DNA from: Psychroflexus aurantiacus
Lineage (GTDB): Bacteria > Bacteroidota > Bacteroidia > Flavobacteriales > Flavobacteriaceae
Length of the DNA: 64,000 nucleotides
Direction of reading: 5' to 3'
NCBI RefSeq assembly: GCF_010820555.1
Contig: NZ_JAAIKD010000002.1
Span: 248,001 to 312,000 of the forward strand
The notes below the pieces were generated by a model. The model had not been told where the DNA came from. It worked only from the letters and a program-made list of their open reading frames with translations, and did no database searches. Made by a program: the position numbers and the translations under genes. Shown here in pieces: positions 44,988-54,260 of the stretch (positions are counted from its first letter, which is position 1; each line of letters begins with the position of its first letter).

Positions 44988-45611
44988 TCAATACCCCTTC
45001 TTCCCGGGAATCATGCCTCTTACCCCACCACGCGGATGTTCCACATCGCCTGTATACCGAGAGATGATGTGGATATGAATATGTGGAATGGTCTGACCGC
45101 CTGCGTCGCCGATGTTGATGCCAATGTTAAAGCCATCGGGATTGAATTCGTGCTGTAAGTCCGCTTTAATCAGGTTCACCAAAAACCAGCAGGCGGACTG
45201 CTCCTTAAAGCTGAGGTCAAAATAATCAGAGACTTTTCTTTTGGGAATGACCAAGGTGTGACCTTCAGAAACGGGAAACTTGTCCCGAAAGGCAAAACAG
45301 CTGGCCAGTTCACCCACCTGCTGCTTGGGTTCCAGGCGTTCAAAAAACGGACTCACTTCCGCTTGGTTTTGGTTTAGATAGCAGTAATGCTGGTACTCAT
45401 AAATTTCAACAGTATCATTTTTAAACAGACTTTTAAACGGTAAAATGACATTGGTTTGGTACGTCTGTACCTTATGGATAAAGTGCGTTCTAAAACCGGG
45501 TTTTGTGATATCCCGCCTGACGCTGAAGTAGGCCTTGCCGCCAAACTTTAAAAGTTTTGAGACCTGATACAACACCCGGGCCTGCTCCTGGGCCTGCAGG
45601 ACGTTCAGCAC
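44988..45611 (-). CDS. HIT-domain protein, C-terminal part of a truncated methyltransferase-HIT fusion
   Basis: The first usable start is a GTG at 45611. Residues 1-70 (VLYQVSKLLKFGGKAYFSVRRD) are the C-terminal part of a SAM-dependent methyltransferase domain. From about 85 onward is a HIT domain with GHTLVIPKR and the catalytic triad HIHIHIISRY. Full-length relatives are bifunctional methyltransferase/HIT proteins. The SAM-binding glycine motif is missing because the reading frame runs upstream only into repeat DNA and a stop at 45744-45746. The HIT half may still hydrolyse nucleotide conjugates. Methylation is unlikely. Confidence 0.8.
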   Translation of the reverse strand: MLNVLQAQEQARVLYQVSKLLKFGGKAYFSVRRDITKPGFRTHFIHKVQTYQTNVILPFKSLFKNDTVEIYEYQHYCYLNQNQAEVSPFFERLEPKQQVGELASCFAFRDKFPVSEGHTLVIPKRKVSDYFDLSFKEQSACWFLVNLIKADLQHEFNPDGFNIGINIGDAGGQTIPHIHIHIISRYTGDVEHPRGGVRGMIPGKKGY

Positions 45612-45704
45612 ATAATGGCAGAGAATCGTATCGAATGTTTTCTCGGGATAGACCGGGAAATAATGCGGGTCGTAGCCTGTGATGTCTATGCCTTTGGCAG
45701 GCGG
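45612..45704 (-). pseudogene. Remnant of the methyltransferase domain, no start codon
   Basis: Continuous in frame with the HIT gene, this stretch encodes AKGIDITGYDPHYFPVYP and then KTFDTILCHYVL, matching the middle of a methyltransferase domain (acidic loop GYDPHYF after strand 2). No ATG, GTG or TTG start lies between the upstream stop and 45611. Upstream of 45704 the translation becomes repeat sequence. Confidence 0.75.
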
Positions 45705-45880
45705 GTGTACCGACAGTTTTCGTCGGGATGTATCGAAATGACCTTATCGAGAAGTGGCTTGGATACATTTCGATTTTACTCAATGCGACGAAATTCTCCT
45801 ATCGTCTTCGTCAAAGTCTTCGTCCAGGTCTTCGTCCAGGTCTTCGTTTTAAATCAACAATCTCCAATCCTCACCAGCTT
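45705..45880. repeat. Dispersed intergenic repeat, degenerate copy D
   Basis: It has ATTTCGATACATCC-type sequence on the minus strand next to the truncated methyltransferase. On the plus strand it carries a short tandem run at about 45810-45848 of the unit TCTTCGTCCAGG, then AATCAACAATCTCCAATC as in copies A-C. The 324-base spacer holds nothing else apart from the methyltransferase remnant and the M28 leader. Confidence 0.65.
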
Positions 45881-45935
45881 CTGCCACTTAAATTTTTTCC
45901 GTAAATTCAGCACCAAAATCTAAACGCCCTACACC

Positions 45936-48026
45936 ATGAAAGGATTTCTTTTCAGTTTCAGTTTACTTATAGCAGCAACACTACAAGCCCAGGATCTTAC
46001 AGGCTATAGTCTCGAAGCTTCCAGAACACAACTCGAGCTCGAGACCCGGTTTCGGGAAAGCATAGATAGCACCCGGTTCAAATCCCATCTCAAAACGCTT
46101 ACCGAACACCCGCATATCGCAGGGACGCCTGCCAATGAAAAGGTGAAAGATTACATCGTCAAAAGCATGAGTCAGGCGGGCTTGGATGTGGAGAATTATC
46201 CTTACGACATCTATATGAGTAGTGGTCCTGGAGAATCTTTGGTAGAAGTGATGACACCAGAGTCCATAGTTCTAGACCAGCAGGAAAAAGCCTTAGCCGA
46301 TGATCCGTATTCCAGTGATCCCGGACTGGTAAAAGGCTGGAATGCCTATTCGGGGAGTGGAGATGTCACTGCTCAGGTGGTGTATGCCAATTACGGCACC
46401 AAAGCTGACTTTGAAAAATTGGAAGACCTCGGGATATCCGTCGAAGGTAAAATTGTGATTGCCCGGTATGGAGGTAACTTTCGGGGATATAAAGCCAAAT
46501 TTGCCGAGGCTTACGGCGCTGCTGGACTCATCATTTATACCGATCCCAAAGACTCTGGCTTTACCAAAGGTTTAGTTTTTCCAGACGGTGTGTATTACAA
46601 CGACAGCGGAATCCAACGCGGCTCTTTGCTTACTGCCGACTGGACCGGAGATCCTTTAACGCCTTACGAACCGGCTTTGCCTAGAGACGATAAAGATTCC
46701 CCAGAGCGACTTGATCCTAAAGATGTGGGCTTACATACCATTCCCGTAACGCCTATTTCTTATGGCGCTGCCGATCACATTTTCAAACATATGAAAGGGG
46801 AGGCCGTTCCGCAAGACTGGCAAGGGGGCTTACCTTATACTTACAGACTGCAAGGCGGCTCAGAATTGACCGTCAGGTTAAAAGTTGATCAGCCTAAAAA
46901 ATTCACTGAAGTTTATAATATTGTAGGGACGCTAAAAGGCAAAACCTATCCAGATGAGTGGATTATTTTGGGCTGTCACTACGATGCCTGGGCGTTTGGA
47001 GCTACAGACCCCAACTCAGGTACGGCGATGCTCTTGAGCCTTTCCGAAACTTTGGGTAAGATGGCCAAAACCGGCAACCGACCAGAACGCTCTATTTTGA
47101 TTGCGCATTGGGATGCCGAGGAACACGGAGTCATTGGTTCCAGCGAGTGGGTGGAGCAGTTCAAAGACGAGCTGAAAGCCAAAGCCGTGGCCTATATCAA
47201 CCTTGATGCAGCGGTGTCGGGTAAGAATTTTGGGGCCTCCTCGTCACCAAGTCTCAAAACGGTTCTCGCGCAAGCGACCAAAAAAGTCGATTACCCATAT
47301 ACCGAGGAGACGGTTTACGAGCACTGGTCTAAAGACAATGACGAGCCAAGCATAGGTAACCTGGGCGGTGGTTCAGATCACATAGCCTTTTATATGCACG
47401 CCGGCGTGCCTTCTCTTAGTGGTGGCACCAGGGGGCCGACCTTATACCACACCAATTACGACGACTTCTACTTTTACGAAAACTTCGTTGATCCCGAATT
47501 CCAAATGGGACCTACCGTGGAAGCGGTCATGGGCACCCTCAGTCTGCGCCTGGCCAATGCGGCTATACTGCCCTACGATGTGGTGAAGTATGCTACAGAT
47601 TTAGACATGCACTTTAAAAATGCCGAAAAGCAGGTAAGGGGGTTTTATTCTGATTTTGCCGGATTTAAAGCTTCAACTTCTGCGATATCCAGCTTAGAGG
47701 CGACTGCCAATCTTGTGGCGAAAGCCTTTGAGGAACAGCTTCAAAACGGAAACCTAAGCAAGAAGAAAACGAAACGATTGAATGCTAAGCTACTGGCTTT
47801 GGAAAAAAGCTTTTTATATGATGAAGGCATGCCTTACGGCGACTGGTATAAGTCCCTGTATGCCTCTTCCGATCCCTTTAGTGGCTATGCCTCTTGGATA
47901 CTGCCAGGCCTTCAATACCAAATCGAAATGGAAAATAAAGACAAACTTTCTGTGTGGGATGAACGTTATGCCGATGCGATTTCCCACTTAAACGCCAAGC
48001 TGGTTGATATTATGGAGAGTTTGTAG
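45936..48026 (+). CDS. Secreted M28 peptidase (glutamate carboxypeptidase II-like)
   Basis: The 696-residue protein has a signal peptide (MKGFLFSFSLLIAATLQAQ), a PA domain (about 115-270, GKIVIARYGGNFRGYKAKFA), and an M28 di-zinc catalytic domain with GCHYDAWAFGATDPNSG, AHWDAEEHGVIGSSEW, NLDAAVSG and GGGSDHIAFYMHAGVPS, then YHTNYDDFYFYE. A C-terminal transferrin-receptor-like dimerisation helical domain completes it. The order matches human GCPII. It likely trims acidic peptides outside the cytoplasm. It is monocistronic, and its upstream spacer is repeat-derived. Confidence 0.94.
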   Translation: MKGFLFSFSLLIAATLQAQDLTGYSLEASRTQLELETRFRESIDSTRFKSHLKTLTEHPHIAGTPANEKVKDYIVKSMSQAGLDVENYPYDIYMSSGPGESLVEVMTPESIVLDQQEKALADDPYSSDPGLVKGWNAYSGSGDVTAQVVYANYGTKADFEKLEDLGISVEGKIVIARYGGNFRGYKAKFAEAYGAAGLIIYTDPKDSGFTKGLVFPDGVYYNDSGIQRGSLLTADWTGDPLTPYEPALPRDDKDSPERLDPKDVGLHTIPVTPISYGAADHIFKHMKGEAVPQDWQGGLPYTYRLQGGSELTVRLKVDQPKKFTEVYNIVGTLKGKTYPDEWIILGCHYDAWAFGATDPNSGTAMLLSLSETLGKMAKTGNRPERSILIAHWDAEEHGVIGSSEWVEQFKDELKAKAVAYINLDAAVSGKNFGASSSPSLKTVLAQATKKVDYPYTEETVYEHWSKDNDEPSIGNLGGGSDHIAFYMHAGVPSLSGGTRGPTLYHTNYDDFYFYENFVDPEFQMGPTVEAVMGTLSLRLANAAILPYDVVKYATDLDMHFKNAEKQVRGFYSDFAGFKASTSAISSLEATANLVAKAFEEQLQNGNLSKKKTKRLNAKLLALEKSFLYDEGMPYGDWYKSLYASSDPFSGYASWILPGLQYQIEMENKDKLSVWDERYADAISHLNAKLVDIMESL

Positions 48027-48149
48027 TGGGGAGTCTTGAGTTGAAAAGTTGGAGTGTTTTCTGATTTTAGTTTCATTGTAAAATGACACTAATCGAGCAT
48101 TCGGATTAAGGCTTTGATTTTCAGTTGCATCTAATCGCTGCATATTCTA

Positions 48150-48168
48150 CTATCAGAGATTCTAATAG
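48150..48168. promoter_or_regulatory. Dyad-symmetric T-N11-A box upstream of katG
   Basis: CTATCAGAGATTCTAATAG is CTAT and ATAG separated by 11 bases, with inner AGA-GAT-TCT symmetry. T-N11-A dyads are the general binding pattern of LysR-family regulators, which include the peroxide sensor OxyR. It lies 84 bases before the katG ATG. The regulator gene itself is not in the window. Confidence 0.45.
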
Positions 48169-48252
48169 ATCAATCAAAAACAGTGATTTCAAAAAAGATA
48201 ATCAGATGAAGTTTCTGAGTAATTTTAATATTTATATCTAAAATTTATACCT

Positions 48253-50577
48253 ATGAAAAAATTATTAATTGCAGCCTTTGCTATGTTCACAGTATCCGTA
48301 TTTGCTCAGCAAAGTGCAGAAGCTGTATACAAAACCTGTCCGGTTACAGGCATCAGGATCAAAGTGAAAGATGGGGAAAACCCACACGCTAAGATGCAGG
48401 CTGAAACAGCCGAAATGGAAGACACTGAATCTTCACAAACCAAACGAACTGGTGGGAAAGACTGGTGGCCAAACAGTTTAGATATAAGTGTCCTGAGGCA
48501 GCACACTCAAAAATCTAATCCTATGGGAGAAGATTTTGATTATAGAGAAGCTTTCGCAGCTTTGGATTATGAACAATTGAAAGCTGATCTTGTAGAAGTG
48601 ATGACCACATCACAAGACTGGTGGCCAGCAGATTATGGTCATTATGGTCCGTTTTTTATTCGTATGTCTTGGCACAGTGCAGGAACCTATCGGTCAGCAG
48701 ATGGACGCGGGGGATCACGTGATGGTCAGCAGCGCTTTGCGCCAATCAACTCTTGGCCAGATAATGCCAACTTGGATAAAGCGAGACGTTTGCTATGGCC
48801 CATTAAGCAGAAGTACGGTAAAAGTTTGTCTTGGGCAGATTTGATGATCTTAGCAGGAACTGTCGCTTATGAAGATATGGGATTGGAGATCGTAGGATTT
48901 AGCGGAGGCCGGGAAGACACCTGGGAACCGGCAAGCAATGTGTACTGGGGAGCAGAAAACGAAATGTTAGCAAACGATAAACGATATGATGAAGATGGCG
49001 ATTTAGAGCGACCCTTAGCAGCCGTGCAAATGGGATTGATTTACGTTAACCCAGAAGGACCCAATGGAAAACCAGATCCAGCCTTGGCTGCTGATGGGAT
49101 TCGTGAAACCTTCGGTCGCATGGGAATGAACGACAAAGAAACGGTAGCATTAATTGCTGGTGGACACACCATCGGTAAATCTCATGGTGCTGGAGATGCT
49201 TCAAATGTAGGTCCTGAGCCAGAAGCCGCTGCTATAGAAAATCAAGGTTTAGGATGGATGAGTTCTTATAAATCGGGTAAAGCCGAGGATGCGATTACCT
49301 CTGGTTTGGAAGTGATTTGGACCAAAACTCCTGCAGAATGGAGCCAAGGTTACTTCAAGTCTCTTTTCGAAAACGAATGGGAATTAACCAAAAGCCCAGC
49401 TGGCGCATACCAATGGATCGCGAGCGATGCCGAGGCTGATTATCCAGACGCTCACATTGAAGGTAAATTTCATAAGCCAACCATGTTTACCACAGATTTG
49501 ACCTTGATAAAAGATCCTGAATATTTGAAGATTTCAAAGTTCTTTTATGAGAATCCAGAGGAATTCAATAAAACATTTGCTGAAGCCTGGTTCAAGCTAA
49601 CCCACAGAGATATGGGTCCAAATTCAACCTATATTGGACCAGAAGCCCCTTCAAAAGATTACATCTGGCAAGATCCCATTCCAGAAGCTGATTATGAAAT
49701 GATAACGGATGCGGATATAGAAGCTTTAAAAGCTGATATTTTAAAGTCAGGCTTATCCACTTCAGAATTGGTGACCACCGCATGGAATTCTGCCTCAACC
49801 TATAGAGATTCCGACAGAAGGGGAGGAGCTAATGGAGCGAGAATCCGATTAGAGCCCATGCGCAGCTGGGAAGCTAATAATCCAAAACAACTGGAAAAAG
49901 TACTTTCAACATATGAGTCTATTCAGAAGAAATTCAATAAGAATAATACCAATAAGAAAGTATCTATTGCCGACTTAATCGTACTTGGTGGTAACCTAGC
50001 TGTTGAAGAGGCAGCGAAAAAGGCTGGATATGCCGTTTCAGTGCCATTTACGCCTGGAAGAACAGATGCTACTCAGGAGCAAACCGATGTTGAGTCTATG
50101 CAATTGCTTAAACCAATGGCCGATGGATTCACCAACTACCAAGAGAAGCAATACACGCTAACCACAGAAGAACTCTTGGTAGACAAAGCACAGTTACTCA
50201 CACTTACAGCTCCAGAAATGACAGTATTAGTTGGTGGAATGAGAGCTTTAGGGGCAAACCATAACCAAACAGATCACGGTATACTTACAGAGACTCCTGG
50301 TGAACTCACCACCGATTATTTTGTGAATTTGCTTGATATGGCTAATACATGGGAAGCAAAAGAAGATTCAAAAATGATTTTCGTTGGAAAAGATAGAAAA
50401 TCAGGTGAAGTAAAATGGACCGCAACGCGTGCAGATTTAATTTTCGGATCTAACTCTGAATTAAGAGCGCTTGCAGAAGTTTATGCGACCCAAGATGCCA
50501 ATAAAAAATTTGTAACTGATTTTGTCAATGCCTGGTCAAAAGTGATGGAACTCGACCGGTTTGATGTAAGAATGTAA
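48253..50577 (+). CDS. katG: Exported catalase-peroxidase
   Basis: The 774-residue haem enzyme has both KatG halves. The distal site [11 protein letters not shown] holds Arg, Trp140 and His141; [11 protein letters not shown] holds the proximal His. Met260, Tyr231 and Trp140 form the expected Met-Tyr-Trp adduct. The N-terminus is a clear signal peptide ([19 protein letters not shown]) followed by a CPVTG stretch, so the enzyme is probably periplasmic, whereas most KatG are cytosolic. It is monocistronic, with a terminator after it and a dyad element before it. Confidence 0.96.
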   Translation: MKKLLIAAFAMFTVSVFAQQSAEAVYKTCPVTGIRIKVKDGENPHAKMQAETAEMEDTESSQTKRTGGKDWWPNSLDISVLRQHTQKSNPMGEDFDYREAFAALDYEQLKADLVEVMTTSQDWWPADYGHYGPFFIRMSWHSAGTYRSADGRGGSRDGQQRFAPINSWPDNANLDKARRLLWPIKQKYGKSLSWADLMILAGTVAYEDMGLEIVGFSGGREDTWEPASNVYWGAENEMLANDKRYDEDGDLERPLAAVQMGLIYVNPEGPNGKPDPALAADGIRETFGRMGMNDKETVALIAGGHTIGKSHGAGDASNVGPEPEAAAIENQGLGWMSSYKSGKAEDAITSGLEVIWTKTPAEWSQGYFKSLFENEWELTKSPAGAYQWIASDAEADYPDAHIEGKFHKPTMFTTDLTLIKDPEYLKISKFFYENPEEFNKTFAEAWFKLTHRDMGPNSTYIGPEAPSKDYIWQDPIPEADYEMITDADIEALKADILKSGLSTSELVTTAWNSASTYRDSDRRGGANGARIRLEPMRSWEANNPKQLEKVLSTYESIQKKFNKNNTNKKVSIADLIVLGGNLAVEEAAKKAGYAVSVPFTPGRTDATQEQTDVESMQLLKPMADGFTNYQEKQYTLTTEELLVDKAQLLTLTAPEMTVLVGGMRALGANHNQTDHGILTETPGELTTDYFVNLLDMANTWEAKEDSKMIFVGKDRKSGEVKWTATRADLIFGSNSELRALAEVYATQDANKKFVTDFVNAWSKVMELDRFDVRM

Positions 50578-50596
50578 GTTGATTACTTTTATGTGT

Positions 50597-50630
50597 TAAA
50601 AAAGCTCTGCCATTGCAGGGCTTTTTTTTT
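50597..50630 (+). terminator. Intrinsic terminator after katG
   Basis: AAAAGC-T-CTGC and GCAG-G-GCTTTT form a hairpin with a 4-base loop and a 9-T tract. Confidence 0.85.
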
Positions 50631-50768
50631 GAATGTAAACTGTTGAGAAAAAATGGCTATACTGATCAAGTAAAAGAGCAAAGCGCAGCTATGAAGAGTA
50701 GAGGTTTGTAGAGGATGTCTTAAATTTCAATATATTCTATTCTCAATGTCTTTTTTAAAAGCTTATTC

Positions 50769-51191
50769 TTACTCATCCAGCCTTTTAGTATGTATTGTTT
50801 TAATGATGTAATACAATAGAAATCCCACAGGTCCAAACATAAAGCAGAGGAGCAGGCAAGGAATCATAAGAAAGTGACTGATGTTGTGTTTCCGTGACTG
50901 ATTCAGAATCCAATTCCCCACAAGGAGGTCAAATACCAAATAATGCACCCAACCCGTCAAGACCGCTTCATCGGAGGTGAACATGGCTTTGATGCCTTCG
51001 AGTTCACTAAACGACTCCATATCAAAATCGCCCAAACCTGTGATGACATAGACGAGATAAACGACAGACATGGCAATGGAAAACCCGTAAATCACAGGAT
51101 TCCGCCAGGATTTGGAAGGAAAGAAAATAAGGATCAGCCAGGCAGGTAAAACGATGGTATTGACGATTTGAAAAACATCAGAAGCACTCAT
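50769..51191 (-). CDS. ABA4-like (DUF4281) membrane protein
   Basis: The 140-residue protein has four membrane helices (about 10-26, 32-52, 80-98, 106-128) and the family pattern LPAWLILIFFPSKSW, GWVHYLVFDLLVGNW and FGPVGFLLY. In plants ABA4 is needed for neoxanthin formation; bacterial homologues have no proven role. The nearest isoprenoid-type neighbour is the geranylgeranyl-reductase-family gene 1.6 kb away, not in an operon. It is divergent from ald across a 319-base spacer. Confidence 0.88.
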   Translation of the reverse strand: MSASDVFQIVNTIVLPAWLILIFFPSKSWRNPVIYGFSIAMSVVYLVYVITGLGDFDMESFSELEGIKAMFTSDEAVLTGWVHYLVFDLLVGNWILNQSRKHNISHFLMIPCLLLCFMFGPVGFLLYYIIKTIHTKRLDE

Positions 51192-51349
51192 AAGTAAAAG
51201 TTTTAAGACCTAAATGTAGTGTTTTTTTGAAAAATTGAGTGAGTTGATGAGAGGTGAGGGGGGGGTGAGGATTTGAGTTGGTGAGTTTTGAGACGTAGAG
51301 GAGGTTAGTTGATTCGTTATTGGTTGTTAGTTGCTCGTATTTAATTAAC

Positions 51350-51385
51350 TGCTTGTCGTGTTCCTTGATTCCTGTTTCCTGATTT
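51350..51385 (-). repeat. Purine-rich dispersed repeat, partial reverse copy
   Basis: CTTGTCGTG followed by TTCCTTGATTCCTGTTTCCTG is the approximate reverse complement of the AGGAAACATGAACC and AGCCACGACTTG parts of the copies near 35.8 and 39.6 kb. It lies in the 319-base spacer 51192-51510, which otherwise holds G-rich sequence and the ald control region. Confidence 0.45.
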
Positions 51386-51464
51386 ATTTGAATTTTATAA
51401 AATAATTCAAATTGAATAAAAAATAAGGGGGGTAATGTCATTCATAAATACATTAATTATATAT

Positions 51465-51489
51465 TTACCCCTAATTAAATAGGGGGTAA
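51465..51489. promoter_or_regulatory. G/C-rich inverted repeat ahead of ald
   Basis: TTACCCCTA and TAGGGGGTAA form an imperfect inverted repeat around six A/T bases, ending 21 bases before the ald ATG. A second AAGGGGGGTAA half lies at about 51425-51435. A degraded version occurs at the equivalent place in the second ald copy. It is likely an operator or a leader hairpin; the binding protein is unknown. Confidence 0.5.
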
Positions 51490-51510
51490 GTAAATTAAAA
51501 ACATAGTATT

Positions 51511-52596
51511 ATGAAAATAGGTGTGCCAATTGAAATTAAAAACAATGAAAGTCGGGTGTCCATCACCCCTGCCGGTGTCTTTGAACTTTCCAAAAGCAGG
51601 CATCAGGTTTACGTTCAGACCCGGGCCGGCCTGGCCAGTGGTTTTTCGGATCAGGATTACAGAGAAGCCGGTGCGGAAATTCTGCCCGACATTCAATCGG
51701 TATATCAGGTGGCTGAAATGATTGTCAAAGTCAAAGAGCCTATCGAAGAAGAATACAGCCTGGCTAAAAAAGGGCAGATTATTTTTACCTATTTCCATTT
51801 TGCGTCCAGTCAGATCCTCACTCAGGCCATGATAGACTCCAAAGCTGTCTGTATCGCTTACGAAACGGTGCAGGATGAAGACGGAAGTTTACCGTTACTC
51901 ACGCCCATGTCTGAAGTTGCCGGTCGTATGGCCACTCAGCAGGGTGCCAAATACCTGGAAAAGCCTATCCGTGGCAAGGGCATCCTTTTAGGCGGTGTTC
52001 CTGGGGTGACCCCGGGAAAGGTGCTGGTGCTGGGCGCTGGCGTGGTGGGGATTCAGGCGGCCAAGATGGCTGCAGGCCTGGGTGCGCATGTCATCATTTT
52101 CGATATCAGCATGAAAAGACTTAGGTATGTCAACGATATCATGCCCAGCCACGTGGTCACCGCCTTTTCGAATGAATACAACATCAGAAAACACATCAAA
52201 ACCGCCGACTTGATTATTGGGGCTGTGCTGATAGCTGGCGCCAAAGCGCCCAAGCTAATCACCAAAGACATGCTGAAAGACATGCAGCCCGGTACGGTGA
52301 TGGTCGATGTAGCTGTGGACCAGGGCGGCTGTTTTGAAACCACCCAACCGACCACTCACGAAAACCCGACCTATATCGTAGACGATGTGGTGCATTACTG
52401 CGTCACCAACATGCCCGGCGCAGTGCCTTATACCTCCACCCTGGCCCTGACCAACGTGACCTTCCCGTACATACTGGAAATCGCGAACAAAGGCTGGAAA
52501 GAGGCCTGCGCTTCCAATCCCGCTTTAGCCAAAGGCCTGAGCCTGGACGAAGGAAAAATCGTGTGTAAGGAAATTTTAAAAGCCGACCTGGTCTAA
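51511..52596 (+). CDS. ald: Alanine dehydrogenase
   Basis: The 361-residue NAD enzyme interconverts L-alanine with pyruvate plus ammonia. It shows the N-terminal [27 protein letters not shown], the catalytic His in FTYFHFASS, the Rossmann loop [15 protein letters not shown], and [15 protein letters not shown] few residues shorter than the usual 370, but complete. It is distinctly GC-richer than its neighbours. A decayed partial copy of this gene and its flanks lies 2.5 kb downstream. An inverted repeat precedes the start. Confidence 0.96.
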   Translation: MKIGVPIEIKNNESRVSITPAGVFELSKSRHQVYVQTRAGLASGFSDQDYREAGAEILPDIQSVYQVAEMIVKVKEPIEEEYSLAKKGQIIFTYFHFASSQILTQAMIDSKAVCIAYETVQDEDGSLPLLTPMSEVAGRMATQQGAKYLEKPIRGKGILLGGVPGVTPGKVLVLGAGVVGIQAAKMAAGLGAHVIIFDISMKRLRYVNDIMPSHVVTAFSNEYNIRKHIKTADLIIGAVLIAGAKAPKLITKDMLKDMQPGTVMVDVAVDQGGCFETTQPTTHENPTYIVDDVVHYCVTNMPGAVPYTSTLALTNVTFPYILEIANKGWKEACASNPALAKGLSLDEGKIVCKEILKADLV

Positions 52597-52820
52597 AGCC
52601 TGTTACCAGTCTTCTATAGCAGTTCCTGTTTCGTTGTTCGTTGCTGGTTTATTGTGTCTCTTTATCCTATGCTCCTTGTTCTTTTCTCTATTTTTACCCA
52701 CTACTCTTGTTGTGTCCCTTTGTTCTTTTTTCCTTGCTCTTTGTTCTTGTCTCTGTTTTTTTTCTTATCTACTTTCAAAAAATAATTTATTTTTACCATC
52801 AGACTAACAAATAACCAGTT

Positions 52821-53966
52821 ATGAAAACTTACGATCTCGCCATTATTGGTGGTGGACCTTCGGGGGCTAGTGCTGCTTTTGAAGCTGCAAAAAGCGGTTT
52901 AAAAACAGTGATTATAGAAAAGGAATTCCTGCCACGTTATAAAACCTGTGGAGGTGGATTTGTGTTTAGAGGAAGGAAAGACATGCCTTTTGATATAACA
53001 TCAGCAGTAGAGCGTGAATTTTTTGATGTGGACATCAGGTTTGAAGCCAAAAAAATGGCGCTCAATACTAAGCGAAAACATCCAATTATCAGCATGATTA
53101 TGCGGGATGAATTCGATTTTTTGATGGTGCAGAAAGCTCAGGAACTGGGTGTAGAACTCCTGCAGGGCCAAAAGTTAGTGGCCTTGGATTTTAAACATCA
53201 GTTGACTACGCTAACCACGACATCGCATACATTTCAGGCTAAATTCATCATTGCAGCCGATGGAGCTTTGAGTCCAACGGCTAAGCTGGCAGGTTGGGAA
53301 GAAACACGGATGATGTGTCCTGCTTTAGAATATGAAATCAAAGTACCGGATGAAGACTTCAGGCGATTATCGACATCAGCTCGATTTGATATTGATGTCG
53401 TTCCTTATGGTTATGCTTGGAGTTTTCCGAAGAAAAATCACTTATCAGTTGGTGTTGGAAAATTTTTGAAAACTAAAAAAGGGGTTGACTTAAAAACGCA
53501 TTATAAGAATTACTTAACCATGCTTGGGATAACTGAAGTTCTAGAAGAACAGGGTCATGGGTTTATTATTCCAAATACACCAAGAACGGACGGTTTTGTG
53601 AAGCAGAATGTATTTCTTATTGGCGATGCTGCCGGCTTTGCAGATCCACTGACAGCTGAGGGTATTTCGAATGCGATTTATAGTGGTAAATTAGCGGCCA
53701 CTTCCATAGTGGAAAGTGAATTGAATTTGGAAAAAGCCATTCAGCTTTATGATGAAAAGTTGAATAAAAAACTACTGCCGGAACTTAGACTGGGTGTTAA
53801 ACTCGCTGGTTTTTTCTATGAAAATAAAACCTTGCGTAATATACTTTTGAAAAAACACGGGCAACGTGCAGCCGAGTATATGACCGATATTTTTATGGGA
53901 GATCGTACCTATCCCCACGACTTCAGAGAAAAGGTAAAACAAAAATTGAAGCTGTCCTTGTTTTGA
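52821..53966 (+). CDS. Geranylgeranyl-reductase-family FAD oxidoreductase
   Basis: The 381-residue flavoprotein opens YDLAIIGGGPSGASAAFEAAK (as YDLAIIGGGPSGASAA, an FAD Rossmann motif). It contains YKTCGGGFVFRG, the AADGALSPTAKLAGW motif, and IGDAAGFADPLTAEGISNAI, which are typical of the family. Members reduce isoprenoid double bonds in chlorophyll, archaeal lipid or menaquinone side chains; the substrate here is unknown. It lies between intact ald and the ald remnant and is less GC-rich than ald, as if the two ald copies bracket it. Confidence 0.9.
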   Translation: MKTYDLAIIGGGPSGASAAFEAAKSGLKTVIIEKEFLPRYKTCGGGFVFRGRKDMPFDITSAVEREFFDVDIRFEAKKMALNTKRKHPIISMIMRDEFDFLMVQKAQELGVELLQGQKLVALDFKHQLTTLTTTSHTFQAKFIIAADGALSPTAKLAGWEETRMMCPALEYEIKVPDEDFRRLSTSARFDIDVVPYGYAWSFPKKNHLSVGVGKFLKTKKGVDLKTHYKNYLTMLGITEVLEEQGHGFIIPNTPRTDGFVKQNVFLIGDAAGFADPLTAEGISNAIYSGKLAATSIVESELNLEKAIQLYDEKLNKKLLPELRLGVKLAGFFYENKTLRNILLKKHGQRAAEYMTDIFMGDRTYPHDFREKVKQKLKLSLF

Positions 53967-54061
53967 TACAGCAAAACCTCTTTTATAAAGCAAAGGCTTA
54001 GATCTTGTAATTTTAATAAAATAATTTACAAACGAACAAAAAAGGAGAGGTATTGGTGTTT

Positions 54062-54260
54062 AGATGTACATGTATTTTATATTTACCTCTAAATAAACAG
54101 GGGTTAGTTGAATTAAAATAGTGTTATTACGAAAATAGGGGTGCCAGTTGAAATCAAAAACAATGAAAGTCGGGTGTCCATCACCCGCAGGTGTGTTTGA
54201 ACTTGGAGGAAGGCAAAATCATGTGTAAGGAAATTTTAAAAGCCTGGTATCAGTCTTGTA
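54062..54260 (+). pseudogene. Decayed second copy of ald with a large internal deletion
   Basis: The segment follows the ald control region (TTTACC...CAGGGGTTAG), then ald codons 1-26 (GTGCCAGTTGAAATCAAAAA, then CAATGAAAGTCGGGTGTCCA). It jumps after GAACTT straight to the last codons (GTGTAAGGAAATTTTAAAAG). The start ATG has become ACG, a 2-base loss shifts the frame, and about 955 bases corresponding to 51589-52543 are missing. It cannot encode an enzyme. Confidence 0.9.

Noticed and set aside
45490-45783. Minus-strand open frame of 97 codons overlapping the methyltransferase-HIT gene
   Set aside because: It translates the repeat and the methyltransferase remnant in a different frame and gives low-complexity residues without homology; the in-frame remnant reading is far better.
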